This document shows positions 55,801 to 64,000 of a stretch of DNA of 64,000 nucleotides, piece by piece. A model generated the notes under the pieces. That model saw only the letters and a program-made list of their open reading frames with translations, was not told where the DNA came from and did not search any database. Both the position numbers and the translations under genes were made by a program. Each line of letters begins with the position of its first letter. Position 1 is the first letter of the stretch. Origin of the DNA: Halolamina pelagica (GTDB lineage Archaea; Halobacteriota; Halobacteria; Halobacteriales; Haloferacaceae); NCBI RefSeq assembly GCF_001307315.1, contig NZ_LGUC01000002.1, positions 186,001 to 250,000 of the forward strand. The letters are read 5' to 3'.

Positions 55801-56559
55801 AGCGGCGGAACCACCGGGGGACAGAGCGGTGGCACCAGCGGCGGCCAGTCGGGTACCGAGCAGCCGACCGCCGAACCCGAACCCGATCCCGAACCCGATA
55901 TCGGGCCAGCGAACGTCACCCTCGGAACTCAGGAGCTACTCGTCGGTGAGACGCTGGTCGTCGAGGCCAGCGTGGCGAACCACGGCAACGCCTCGGGCAC
56001 GAAAACCGTGGAGTTCGAAGTCGAGGGCGAGATCCTCGAGAGCCGGCAGATCCCGCTTGCCCCGGGCGAGAACCGGACGGTGTCGTTCAGCCACCAGTTC
56101 ACCTCGCCGGGGACGAAGGCCGTGGAGGTCGACCAGGGCAAGACGTGGCAGGTCGAGGTCCGGCCACGGGAGCCGAACATCTCCGTTGCGTCCCTAACTG
56201 TCGACGAACGCGAGGTCCAACCCGGCGAGCAGTTCACCATTGTCGCGAACGTCACGAACACGGGTGATGCACCCGGCGAGCGAACGGTGTCGCTGCAGCT
56301 GTTCGGTGAGACGGTCGCGACGAGGAACGTCTCGCTGGCAGTCGGCGACACCACCAGCGTCACGTTCAACCGCTCGGTGGTGACCGCCGGTAGCTACGAC
56401 GCGACGGTGGGGAACGAGACGGTGCAGGTCACAGTTGTCGGCGACACTGCGACGACCCAGCCACCGTCGACGACGACCGAAGGCCCCGGGCTCGGTGCGC
56501 TGAGCGCGCTCGCCGCACTCATGGCCGTCGCGGCGGCGCTGCGCCGTCGCCGACGCTAG
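52805..56559 (+). CDS. large secreted PKD-repeat/CARDB surface protein with PGF-CTERM-like tail (four apparent frameshifts)
   Basis: A surface protein of about 1250 residues. It has an N-terminal signal peptide (helix about 5-24, cleavage near SAA), a Ser/Thr-rich region and a DUF-type beta domain to about 230. Then come about eight PKD domains with the FDGDGTIDA-type core, a Gly/Asn/Ser/Asp low-complexity linker, EPEPDPEPD, two CARDB domains (about 1040-1210) and a C-terminal Pro-Gly helix GPGLGALSALAALMAV followed by Arg residues. Frames break at 53271-53274, 53856-53859, 54030-54034 and 55736-55739. One restored G (or C) at each site makes the protein continuous. PKD/CARDB proteins mediate adhesion or glycan binding. 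The tail resembles a PGF-CTERM archaeosortase signal, though with PGL in place of PGF. Confidence 0.8.
54240..54720 (+). repeat. tandem 270-bp direct repeat encoding two near-identical PKD domains
   Basis: Blocks beginning near 54240 and 54510, and again 54317 and 54587, are nearly identical at an offset of 270 bp (90 codons). This indicates a recent internal duplication of one PKD unit. Confidence 0.75.
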
Positions 56560-56601
56560 TCGGTAGCCAAACTCGCTGGCCGTCAGAAAAACAGCCGCGG
56601 T

Positions 56602-58134
56602 TCAGCAGCTGTTGTTCGCGACTGTCGTCTTGTTGGTGCCGTTGCGTGCCACGAACTCGTGGTGATCGTTCCAGCAGATGCTGTTGTTGCTGACCACCGT
56701 TCCGGTCACCCCACGCAGGTCGACGCCGTCGTCGACGTTTCCGTGGATCGAGTTCAGCTCGACGGTGCCGTTCAGGACGAACCGAAGGTAGAGCCCGTCG
56801 TCACTGTTCTTGAGCAGCCGGTTGTCCCGGATCGACGCCAGCGTCCCGTTGTGAACGTCGACGCCATCGTCGTTGTTGTTGCGTGCGAGGGTGCCCATCA
56901 CGACGACGCCGTCGCCCGTGACGTACACCCCGTCGTCGGCGTTTTTCACCACCGTGTTGTTCACCAGGGTCGCATCGGCTGAAGCCGCGATCGTGATCCC
57001 GTCGTCGCGGTTCGAAACTGCGGTGTTGTTCGTGAGCTCCGCATCGCTCCCGCCGACGATCCGCACACCGTCACGGCTTCGAACTACGTGGTTCTCCGCC
57101 ACGACCACCGCCGTCGTGTTGACGGCCACGATCCCGTTTCCCCTGCTGTCGCGAACCACGTTGTCGACGATCCGAACCGGCTCCGGCGGCGTCGGCGAGA
57201 GCAGTGTCACGTCCACGTACCGCCGCGTCGTCGTCCCGGTATCGTCGACTGCGTCCGAGAGGCCGCCGTAGGACAGCTCGGCCATGCCGCTCGGCAGCAT
57301 CGGGTGGAGGACGACGCCCCCGCCGCGGAAGTTGGGTGCCGGCCGGTTCCGTGGGACCTCGACGTCGCCGATGCCGCCGACGTGGATGCTGCTGCCCTGC
57401 ACGTCGTCGAACGTGTTCGCCCGAACTGTCACGGCCGCGGCGTCGGCCACGTCGACCCCGCCCACGGTGTCCTGAACGCTGTTGTTCGCGATCAGTACCT
57501 CGTCCCCGGTCACGCGGACGGCGGCGCCGCCGGTCGCGTCGAACGTGCTGTTCACTACGCGGCTGTCGGCACCGCGGAGATCGACGCCCATCCCGGTGAG
57601 GGCCGTGAACTCGGTGTCGGCGATAGCGACATCGCTCACGTCGTCGTGGATGCGGACGCCGAGACTGCCGTTCCGGATCTCGCTGTCCGCCAGCGTCACG
57701 TCCTTGGCGCCGTCGTCGATCGCAACACCGAGCGAGGCGGAATCGACGACGGTCTCGGCGACTCGAGCGTCCGTAACGTCCCGTAGCGAGACGCCGGTCG
57801 ACCAGTTGGTCACCGTCACGTTGCTGACAGTCAACTCGTCGACGCCGGCCGCGCTGATCGCCGTCCCGGAGCCGTTGCCGGCGATGCTGTAGCCAGCGCC
57901 GTCGATCGTCACGCCGTCGGCGGTCACGTCGAGACAGTCGTCGCTCGCGGTCAGGTCCCCCGCAAGCACGTACTCGCCAGCTTCGTCGATCGTCCGGCAG
58001 TCCTGGATCGGTGTGGAATCGGCGCTCGCCGCCACGCCGGCGGCAACCCCCGGTAGCCCAGCCGTTACGACGAGGCCGGCCACCAGGAGTGTGAGCGCCG
58101 CCCGCGCCGTCGACTCGAACGTTGGTTGGTGCAT
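56602..58134 (-). CDS. secreted parallel beta-helix (NosD-like) protein
   Basis: A 510-residue protein with an N-terminal signal peptide (helix about 12-35, then AASADSTPI). It then has a right-handed beta-helix built of repeats such as GVDVADAAAVTVRANTFDDV, GIVAVNTTAVVVAEN and DDGVYVTGDGVVV, with many Asn and Asp-Gly turns. PbH1/NosD-like folds bind or cleave polysaccharides or serve as surface scaffolds. No catalytic residues can be identified. It is convergent with the PKD gene (42 bp apart). A TATA-like TTACATTATG (58161-58170) sits about 30 bp upstream of the start. Confidence 0.78.
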   Translation of the reverse strand: MHQPTFESTARAALTLLVAGLVVTAGLPGVAAGVAASADSTPIQDCRTIDEAGEYVLAGDLTASDDCLDVTADGVTIDGAGYSIAGNGSGTAISAAGVDELTVSNVTVTNWSTGVSLRDVTDARVAETVVDSASLGVAIDDGAKDVTLADSEIRNGSLGVRIHDDVSDVAIADTEFTALTGMGVDLRGADSRVVNSTFDATGGAAVRVTGDEVLIANNSVQDTVGGVDVADAAAVTVRANTFDDVQGSSIHVGGIGDVEVPRNRPAPNFRGGGVVLHPMLPSGMAELSYGGLSDAVDDTGTTTRRYVDVTLLSPTPPEPVRIVDNVVRDSRGNGIVAVNTTAVVVAENHVVRSRDGVRIVGGSDAELTNNTAVSNRDDGITIAASADATLVNNTVVKNADDGVYVTGDGVVVMGTLARNNNDDGVDVHNGTLASIRDNRLLKNSDDGLYLRFVLNGTVELNSIHGNVDDGVDLRGVTGTVVSNNSICWNDHHEFVARNGTNKTTVANNSC

Positions 58135-58468
58135 GTACGGCCCAACCCAGGCGGGACGAGCATAATGTAAGAAACAGCTTTCCACCCCGGAGACGCCTCG
58201 ACAAGCCGGTTCTCTCGGTTTTGCGCTCGACGGCCTGATCCGCACGAAATACGCCCCTACGCAGGTCCCTCCTGCGGCTGCTCTCCCCCGAGCGGGTGAA
58301 GCGGTGCCTAACAAAGTGTCGGTACCCGGTCGTGCCGGATATGCGACGCAGGCATCCGCAGCCGCAGGGCGGGGTCAAGGGGAACGCCGGTGGCGGTTGG
58401 CGATCCCGGGGGCGAACGACCGCCTTCGATCGGCGGCCAACCCACCACTCCCTGCATCGAGGTGGGCG
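58135..58468. other. intergenic region between the NosD-like and DUF1616 genes
   Basis: About 330 bp without a gene. It contains the NosD-like TATA element (58161-58170) and an AACAAAG patch near 58310 that could be an upstream promoter of the DUF1616 gene. Nothing else stands out. Confidence 0.5.
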
Positions 58469-59478
58469 ATGAGCGCCAGTGGCGATACCGGGATCGGCCG
58501 GATCACTGCCGAGTTGGGCGATCTGTTCGCCGTCACTGGCTACGCGGTCGTCGCTGGCGGCGCGATCCTGCTGGGCGTCGACGGCCCGCTGCGCGTGCTG
58601 CTCGCGGCGGGACTGCTCGGGTTCTGCCCGGGCTACGCCGTCGTCTCGCTACTCCTGCCGCGGACGATGCGGAGCCCGTCGACGGGCGATCGGCAGCCGC
58701 GATGGCGGCACCGCAGCGCACTCGGCGTCGCCACCTCGGTGATTCTCCTCGTGCTCGCTGGCGTGGCACTGGCTCCGGTCGGCTACGACCCCGCAACGCT
58801 GATCGGGGTCGTGGTCGGTTCGACCCTGATCGCGTCAGTCGGTGCGGCCGCCCGTCGCCTGCGGACGCCGCCGGACCAGCGACTCCGGCTCCCGATCGGG
58901 CCGGTCGTTCGCGACGCCCGCTCGGCGATGAACGGCGCCGGCGCCCTCCTCAACGTCGCGCTCGCGATCGCCGTCGTTGTGGGGATGGCTACGCTCGCGG
59001 TGGGGCTGGCTGCCCCCGACCACGGGGAGATGTACTCGGAGGTCGCGCTGGTGAGCGAGGACGGGGGGCAGTCGGCCGGGGGGTCGGGTCGTACGTCAGC
59101 GGCGAGGAGTCGACGCTGACCCTCGAGGTCGAGAACCAAGCCGGGACGAACCAGTCCTACACCGCCGTCGTCGTGTTGGAGCGGTTCAGTGACCCACGAG
59201 GCGGCGGGGAGACGACGGCACTCCCCACCCTCGTCGAGCGGGCGGAGCTCTCGCGTACGACGCTGTCGGTCCCGGGCAACGCCACGACGACCCAGTCGCT
59301 CGCGTTCACGCCCACCCTGCTCGGTGACGAACTCCGGCTGAGCGTCTACGTCTACGTCGGCCCAGCCCCCGAGTCGGCGTCGCCGGAGACCGCCGACTAC
59401 CACCTCTACCGCTGGGTCGATGTCGGTGACAGCGCGTCGTCGCTCCCGCTGCCCGCTCCGGTTCCGAGTGGGGGCTGA
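58469..59478 (+). CDS. DUF1616 membrane protein (apparent frameshift)
   Basis: A protein of about 336 residues with four hydrophobic helices in the first 190 residues (GYAVVAGGAILLGVDGPLRVLL, CPGYAVVSLLLP). An extracytoplasmic beta-rich domain with EVENQAGTNQSYTAVVVLE follows. The frame breaks at the G run 59078-59083, and one more G joins GQSAGG to VGSYVSGEES. DUF1616 proteins are found beside surface-glycan genes in haloarchaea, but their role is not known. The ATG at 58469 precedes the first helix. Confidence 0.78.
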
Positions 59479-59481
59479 GCT

Positions 59482-60060
59482 GTGTGGCCGTGGGATCACG
59501 CCGCAGTCGGCTATCTTCTCGTCTCGGGAGCGAGCCGCCTGCTGTGGGGGCGACCGCCGAGCCGTCGCGTCGGCGCCCTCGCCGTCGTCGCTGCCGTGCT
59601 CCCGGACCTAATCGACAAGCCACTCTCGTGGGGGCTTGGCTTGCTGCCCTCGGGCCGGTCGCTCGCCCACTCCCTCCTCATCGCCGCGCCCGTGCTGATC
59701 CTCCTGCTCGGCATCGGGATCGCGTATCACCGTCGTCGAGCCGCGGTCGCGTTCAGCATCGCGTACCTGAGCCACCTCGCGGGTGACGTGGCGTACCCGC
59801 TGCTCGTCGACGGCGAGCTTCGGCTCGGCTTCCTCCTGTGGCCGCTGGTGCCCGCCGGTACCAGTGGCTCCGGCGCCGGCGTCCCGTATCTCGCAGATCT
59901 CGTCGTCGACTTCATCGACGTGCTGGCCTCTCCGAGGGGGCTTGCCTACCTCACCGTCGACGCGCTCGTGCTCGGACTCGCCGTCGTCGTCTGGTGGCGG
60001 GATCGCCGCACCGACCGGGGCGCCAGATCGAAGCGGGTGGCGCCGGGCGCGGAGGACTGA
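59482..60060 (+). CDS. metal-dependent hydrolase-like membrane protein (YdjM/DUF457 type)
   Basis: A 192-residue protein with about five hydrophobic helices and the YdjM-like metal motif pattern WDHAAVGYLL, LPDLIDKPL, SLAHSLLI and LSHLAGDV, in which the histidines and aspartates could bind a metal. The family is related to LexA-regulated membrane hydrolases of unknown substrate. It starts with GTG at 59482, 3 bp after the DUF1616 stop, so the two are likely co-translated. Confidence 0.75.
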   Translation: MWPWDHAAVGYLLVSGASRLLWGRPPSRRVGALAVVAAVLPDLIDKPLSWGLGLLPSGRSLAHSLLIAAPVLILLLGIGIAYHRRRAAVAFSIAYLSHLAGDVAYPLLVDGELRLGFLLWPLVPAGTSGSGAGVPYLADLVVDFIDVLASPRGLAYLTVDALVLGLAVVVWWRDRRTDRGARSKRVAPGAED

Positions 60061-60124
60061 GCGCCGGTGATGCGGCGTTCGGTACCGCCCCATAACAATC
60101 CCCTACGGTGGCGACCTGTCGGTG

Positions 60125-61246
60125 ATGACACTCCGAACCGCGGTCGTCGGCGGCGGTACCGTCTCCGGCGTCCACCTCGACGGTCTCAGCCTGAACCCGC
60201 GAACCGATCTCGTCGCCATCTGTGACACCGACGAGGAGCGGGCCCGAGCGCTCGCTGCGGAGTACGGGATCGCCCCCTTCTTCGACGCCGAGGCGATGCT
60301 CGCCGAACTCGACCTCGACTGGCTCCACATCTGTACGCCGGTCCAGACCCACCTCCCGATCGCCAAGCTCGCGATCGACGCCGGGGTCCCCGTCCAGATC
60401 GAGAAGCCGATCACCGAAACGTACGCGGAGTTCCAGGAGCTCGCGGCGTACGCGACCGACCACGGCGTCACCGTCTCCGAGAAACACAACCACAACTTCG
60501 ACCCGGCGGTCCGGACGGCGATGGCGAAGCGACGCAGCGGCGAGTTGGGCGAGGTCCGCGGCGTCGACGTGATCTACACCGGTTCGAGCCGGCCGGACGA
60601 CCCCAACCGCGGCCCCTGGAACCTCGAACTGGCAGGCGGCGAGTTCGAGGAGGGAATCCCCCACCCCGTCTACCTCACGCTCAGAACCGGCGGCTACCCC
60701 CGTAGCGAGGACGCCGTTACCGCCACGACCGCGCTGCACGACGAGTACGACCACCCGTTCACGTACGACGGCGCCCAACTCCAGTACGTCACCGACGACG
60801 ACGTGCTCTGTACGACCAAGATCCTCGGCGGCACCCGGCCGGTTCGGCAGATCCTGATCCACGCCGAGGACTGCTCGCTGACGGTCGATCTGCTCTCCCA
60901 GACGGTGATCGAACACGATCGCGACTACAAGCGGTCGGCGGCGACACGGGCGCTCAACAACGTCGACGAGGCGTTCGACCGGCTCACGGGCACGGTCGCC
61001 AACGCCCGCTCGGTCGCGCGCCGCGCCCGAGCCAGCGACGACTGGGACACGGTGCGGTTGCTGAACGCCCACTACTACCAGAACGACGCCGAGTCCCGGG
61101 CGCTCGAGGCTGGCGACCCCAGCGCGATGCCGGTCCCGATGGCCGAATCGCGCTGGACCAGCTACCTGATGGAGGAGATCCGCCAGTCGGCGGCCGATTC
61201 GCAGAGCCAGCCGATGGGCCAGCGGCTCGAAGCCGACGGGGAGTGA
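60125..61246 (+). CDS. Gfo/Idh/MocA-family oxidoreductase
   Basis: A 373-residue NAD(P)-dependent sugar or cyclitol oxidoreductase. It has the Rossmann start AVVGGGTVSGVHLDGL, CDTDEERARALAAEYG, TPVQTHLPIAKLAI, the active-site EKPIT (Glu-Lys-Pro, about 98-102) and SEKHNHNFDP. The C-terminal domain is the usual alpha/beta sheet half. The ATG at 60125 follows a CATAAC (60091-60096) TATA box. Candidate substrates include UDP- or nucleotide-sugars, given its neighbours. Confidence 0.85.
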   Translation: MTLRTAVVGGGTVSGVHLDGLSLNPRTDLVAICDTDEERARALAAEYGIAPFFDAEAMLAELDLDWLHICTPVQTHLPIAKLAIDAGVPVQIEKPITETYAEFQELAAYATDHGVTVSEKHNHNFDPAVRTAMAKRRSGELGEVRGVDVIYTGSSRPDDPNRGPWNLELAGGEFEEGIPHPVYLTLRTGGYPRSEDAVTATTALHDEYDHPFTYDGAQLQYVTDDDVLCTTKILGGTRPVRQILIHAEDCSLTVDLLSQTVIEHDRDYKRSAATRALNNVDEAFDRLTGTVANARSVARRARASDDWDTVRLLNAHYYQNDAESRALEAGDPSAMPVPMAESRWTSYLMEEIRQSAADSQSQPMGQRLEADGE

Positions 61247-61329
61247 GCACTGCTCGGCGGCGGATCGACCCACACGGCGGGCGGCGCGTGCCGTTCCGTG
61301 ACTGATCACACCGCGATACGAGACCATCT

Positions 61330-61815
61330 ATGACAGACGACCAAGACACGATCGACGCCCGGCGCCAGTTTCCCCAGCAGTGGGCCGAGGAGGTGCACGG
61401 CAACCACAACGTCTCGTTCATCGACGAGTACCACGCGTCGGACTGGGTCGGCCACTTCGACGGGAAGGAGCTCGACAACAGCGAGTACAAGGAGATGCAG
61501 CGGGAGCTCATCAGCGGGTTCCCGGACGCCCAGTTCAGCTTCGGACCGGTCATCGTCGAGGGAGACACCGTCGCCGGCCACTGGCAGATGACCGGAACGC
61601 ACACCGGTGAGTTCGTCGGGGTCGCCCCGACCGAACGCACAGTGACTGTGACCGGAACGTTCGTGACGCGCTACGACGAAGACGGGCAAGCGCTGGAAAC
61701 CTGGGAGAACATCGATCAGTTCGGGCTACTGCAACAGCTCGGGATCGCCCCGGAGGAGTTCACGCTTGGCGGGCTCGCCCGAACGCTGGTCAATCTCGTG
61801 AAGAGTAGTCGGTGA
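61330..61815 (+). CDS. SnoaL-like polyketide-cyclase-fold protein
   Basis: A 161-residue protein of the NTF2-like SnoaL fold. It has QQWAEEVHGNHNVSFIDEYHASDWVGHF, YKEMQRELISGFPDAQF, VGVAPTERTVTVTGTFVTRYDEDG and WENIDQFGLLQQLG, all family landmarks. Many members are small enzymes or binding proteins with unknown ligand. The TATA box is not clear, but the start MTDDQDT is preferred by the family. Confidence 0.82.
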   Translation: MTDDQDTIDARRQFPQQWAEEVHGNHNVSFIDEYHASDWVGHFDGKELDNSEYKEMQRELISGFPDAQFSFGPVIVEGDTVAGHWQMTGTHTGEFVGVAPTERTVTVTGTFVTRYDEDGQALETWENIDQFGLLQQLGIAPEEFTLGGLARTLVNLVKSSR

Positions 61816-61845
61816 GGCGAGCCAGCAGCCACGTTGCTCAGTTTC

Positions 61846-62795
61846 TCACTGCCGCGCCACACTCACTGCCAGCAAGTCCGCGAGCCCGTCTTCCAGTGCG
61901 ACTGTCGGGTCGAACGAAAGCGCTGTTTTTGCCCGAGAGATGTCCGCACAGCTGTCCTCGAGATCCTCGGGTCGGGGGCCGTGTGTTCGATCGGAACATC
62001 GCCCCCCGCGAGCTCGCTGATCGTCGCCGCGAGCTCGTCGATGCGCGTGGCCTCCCCGGTGCCGACGTTGTACGCGCGACCGACGCCGTCGGTCGTCGCC
62101 GCGGCGAGATTCGCCCGGACTACGTCGTCGACGTGGACGAAGTCACGCGTCTGCTCGCCGTCGCCCTCGACGATGATGGGCTCGCCCGCCCGGAGCTGGT
62201 CGAGAAACGCGCTGACGACGCCCGAGTCCTGTCCCGGCCCGTAGACGTTGAAGTAGCGCAGCGCGACCGTCTCCACCCCGTAGCGGCCGTGGTAGAGTCG
62301 CGTGTAGTGGTCGGCCGCCAGCTTGTCGACGCCGTACGGGGAGGTGGGGTCGGTCGAATCGTCTTCGCCGATCGGGACCGACGATGGCGGGCCGTACACC
62401 GCGGCGCTGGAGGCAGCCACGACCCGAGCATCCTGCTCACGCGCCGCCTCGAGCACTGCGAGCGTCGCGTCGACGTTGCGCTCGTGGCTCTCCAGCGGTC
62501 GCTCGACCGACTCGGGGACGCTCACCAGCCCGGCCTGGTGGAACACGTAGTCGACGCCCTCGACGGCCGGCGCCAGCACCGCTGTGTCGCAGAGGTCGCC
62601 TTCGAGGAACGTGGCTCCCCGAGGGACGCGGGTACGATCCCCTCCCGAGAGGTCGTCGACGACGCGTACGGTACAGGCGTCGGCGAGCGCGTGGGCGAGG
62701 TGACTGCCGACGAAGCCGGCGCCGCCCGTGACGAGCACCGTGCTCCCCCGGATCGGCTCGGGGATCGTGATCGAGTCTGACTGGTCGCGGAACAT
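61846..62795 (-). CDS. NAD-dependent nucleotide-sugar epimerase/dehydratase (apparent frameshift)
   Basis: A SDR-extended epimerase of about 316 residues. It has VLVTGGAGFVGSHLA (about 19-33), VVDDLSGG, YVFHQAGLVSVP, ASSAAVYG, the catalytic SPYGVDKLA (YxxxK) and VALRYFNVYGPGQD. The frame breaks at the G run 61974-61978. One restored base gives a natural end with SRAKTALSFDPTVALEDGLADLL. Reverse-strand start is 62795. It makes a nucleotide sugar, for example an UDP-GlcNAc/UDP-Glc 4-epimerase, feeding the glycan genes around it. The exact substrate is not determined. Confidence 0.87.
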
Positions 62796-62855
62796 ACCGG
62801 CGCCCTCACCGGACGCGGGGTTTGTTAGTAGGCGCGTACCGCGACGGTGGGGCGC

Positions 62856-64000
62856 TCACGTCAACAGCCGGTGCACCTGCTTCACGCTGACCACGCCGCC
62901 GAGCACCGACAGCAGCGCCCAAACGCCGCCGCCGAGGGCGACGACGCCCAACAGCGACGGGAGGTCGCTGACGTAGGGGAGCGCCCCCACCACGACCGCC
63001 GCCATCCCGGCAGTGATCAGCGCGACGATGCCGAGTCGGCTCGCCACTTCCCGGAGATCGATCGGGAGCTCCTGGGCGATGAAGTGGACGTTCGAGCCGG
63101 TGTAGACGGTGTAGGTGATCACCGTCGCCACCGCCGCGCCGACCGCGCCCATCCGGGGGATCAACAGGAGGTTCAGCAGGAAGTTCCCGATCGCCGTCGC
63201 GGACTTGATGATCGCTCGCGACCGCGCCCGGCCGAGGTAGTCGAGGCCGTCGCTCGTCACCTTGTTGATCGCGTTGACGAGCATGAAGCCACAGAACACC
63301 TGCAGGACGACCACGCTCCCGAGGTAGTCGGGGCCGAACACGTAGCGGATCACCGGCTCGGCGACGAGGATCAGCCCCACGATCGCGGGCACGTAGCCCA
63401 GCAGGACGTACTGCAGCGACCGCTGGTACAGCGTGGCCGCGCGTTCCGCCTTGTCCTTCGAGGACTGCTCGGCCAGCGCCGGCGAGATGGTGTAGCCGAA
63501 CGACGACGCCGGTGCGGCGACGAAGTCGGACACCTGCTTGGCGACGGTGTAGTAGCCCACCGCGGTCATGTCGACGAGAACGCCCAGCAGCAGCGTGTCG
63601 ACTTTCTTGTCGAGCACGTTCGCCCCCCGCGTCGCCGTCAGGGGACGCTGTACTCCAGCAATCGTCGCGTGAGTCGGTCAGACGCCGCTGCCGCCGGCTC
63701 GAGGCCGCGGTAGAACCGCGTGTAGACGACGTAGCCGCCGACCAGCGATGCGAGCGCGAACGCCAGTACGTAGCCGGCGACGGCGCCGGCGACGCCGAAC
63801 CCCAGCACGACCAGGCCGACCACGAGCGGCAGGCGTGCGAGGCTGGAGATCGCAGTCAGTGTCGCGCTCCAGTCGACGCGGTTCAGCCCCTGGAAGATGG
63901 TGGTGAGGTAGCTCTGGGAGGCGCGGCTGGCGACGTAGAGCCCGCCGATCGCGAGCAGGCCGCCCACAGCTGGCGAGTCGATCGCGCGGAGGACGACCGG
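62856..64000 (-). CDS. oligosaccharide flippase (MATE/polysaccharide-biosynthesis type, N-terminus outside window, apparent frameshift)
   Basis: A partial membrane protein, of which the last 380 or so residues are visible. Paired helices, a conserved VLDKKVDTLLLGVLVDMTAVGYYTVAKQVSDF and LLGYVPAIVGLILVAEPVIRYVFG match the Wzx/MVF-like lipid-linked oligosaccharide flippases. The frame breaks at the G run 63641-63644, where one more base joins LEYSVP to LTATRGANVLDKK. It runs off the right edge. Together with the epimerase it completes the export side of the glycan genes. Confidence 0.82.

Noticed and set aside
1..64000. Mobile elements and CRISPR
   Set aside because: No transposase, integrase, terminal inverted repeats or regularly spaced direct repeats with unique spacers were seen. 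The repeat arrays found are short binding-site-like or coding repeats.
1..64000. tRNA and rRNA genes
   Set aside because: No T-arm-like GTTCGAAT-type segments with a plausible cloverleaf and no rRNA-like stretch were found. This is by eye only.

Overview
The window is GC-rich, acidic-proteome DNA from a halophilic archaeon (class Halobacteria). Markers of that class are RdfA-family proteins, an archaea-specific SMC-related protein, HalOD1 output domains, a Bat/HTH_10 regulator, a fused DppD-DppF ATPase, an Orc1/Cdc6 protein, leaderless promoters with a TATA box about 25-30 bp before the start codon, and PKD/CARDB surface proteins with PGF-CTERM-like tails. I cannot fix the genus. I see no tRNA, rRNA, CRISPR array or insertion sequence.

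Layout. 1-12.9 kb: a peptide-utilisation island. An IclR-type regulator is followed by a minus-strand train (proline-iminopeptidase-like hydrolase, S9 oligopeptidase, DppA, DppB, DppC, fused DppDF) bracketed by two paralogous M19 dipeptidases. 13.2-18.4 kb: a chromosome-organisation and cell-shape block of two RdfA-family proteins, an Lrp-like regulator, an SMC-related ATPase, and a ParA ATPase with a small acidic partner, preceded by a palindrome-rich candidate centromere (18.4-18.7 kb). 18.9-29.1 kb: a sulfur and redox block with DsrE2-like, TusA, rhodanese-MBL, two YeeE/YedE halves, a PiT-type permease, UspA, TauE with a tiny membrane partner, an HTH regulator, thioredoxin and thioredoxin reductase. 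Two of its promoters share a distinctive composite motif. 29.2-32.5 kb: a CcoI-like copper ATPase divergent from a UreH_2/TauE-like membrane protein. 32.5-35.5 kb: an Orc1/Cdc6 gene bracketed by inverted arrays of a 10-bp motif. 35.5-46.9 kb: PH-domain membrane proteins, several HTH regulators, a TraB-like protein, a Gln-rich Cys-motif protein and TspO. 43.4-51.3 kb: a complete GlmS-GlmM-GlmU route to UDP-GlcNAc interleaved with regulators. 51.4-64 kb: glycosyltransferase, PKD/CARDB and beta-helix surface proteins, DUF1616, Gfo/Idh/MocA oxidoreductase, nucleotide-sugar epimerase and a flippase that runs off the window, which looks like cell-surface glycan assembly.

A dominant technical feature is that 25 sites across 21 genes show an apparent loss of one base inside a C or G run. 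Each gene reads through cleanly if one base is restored. I read these as sequencing or assembly errors, not gene decay, and give each gene its full span with the break point noted.
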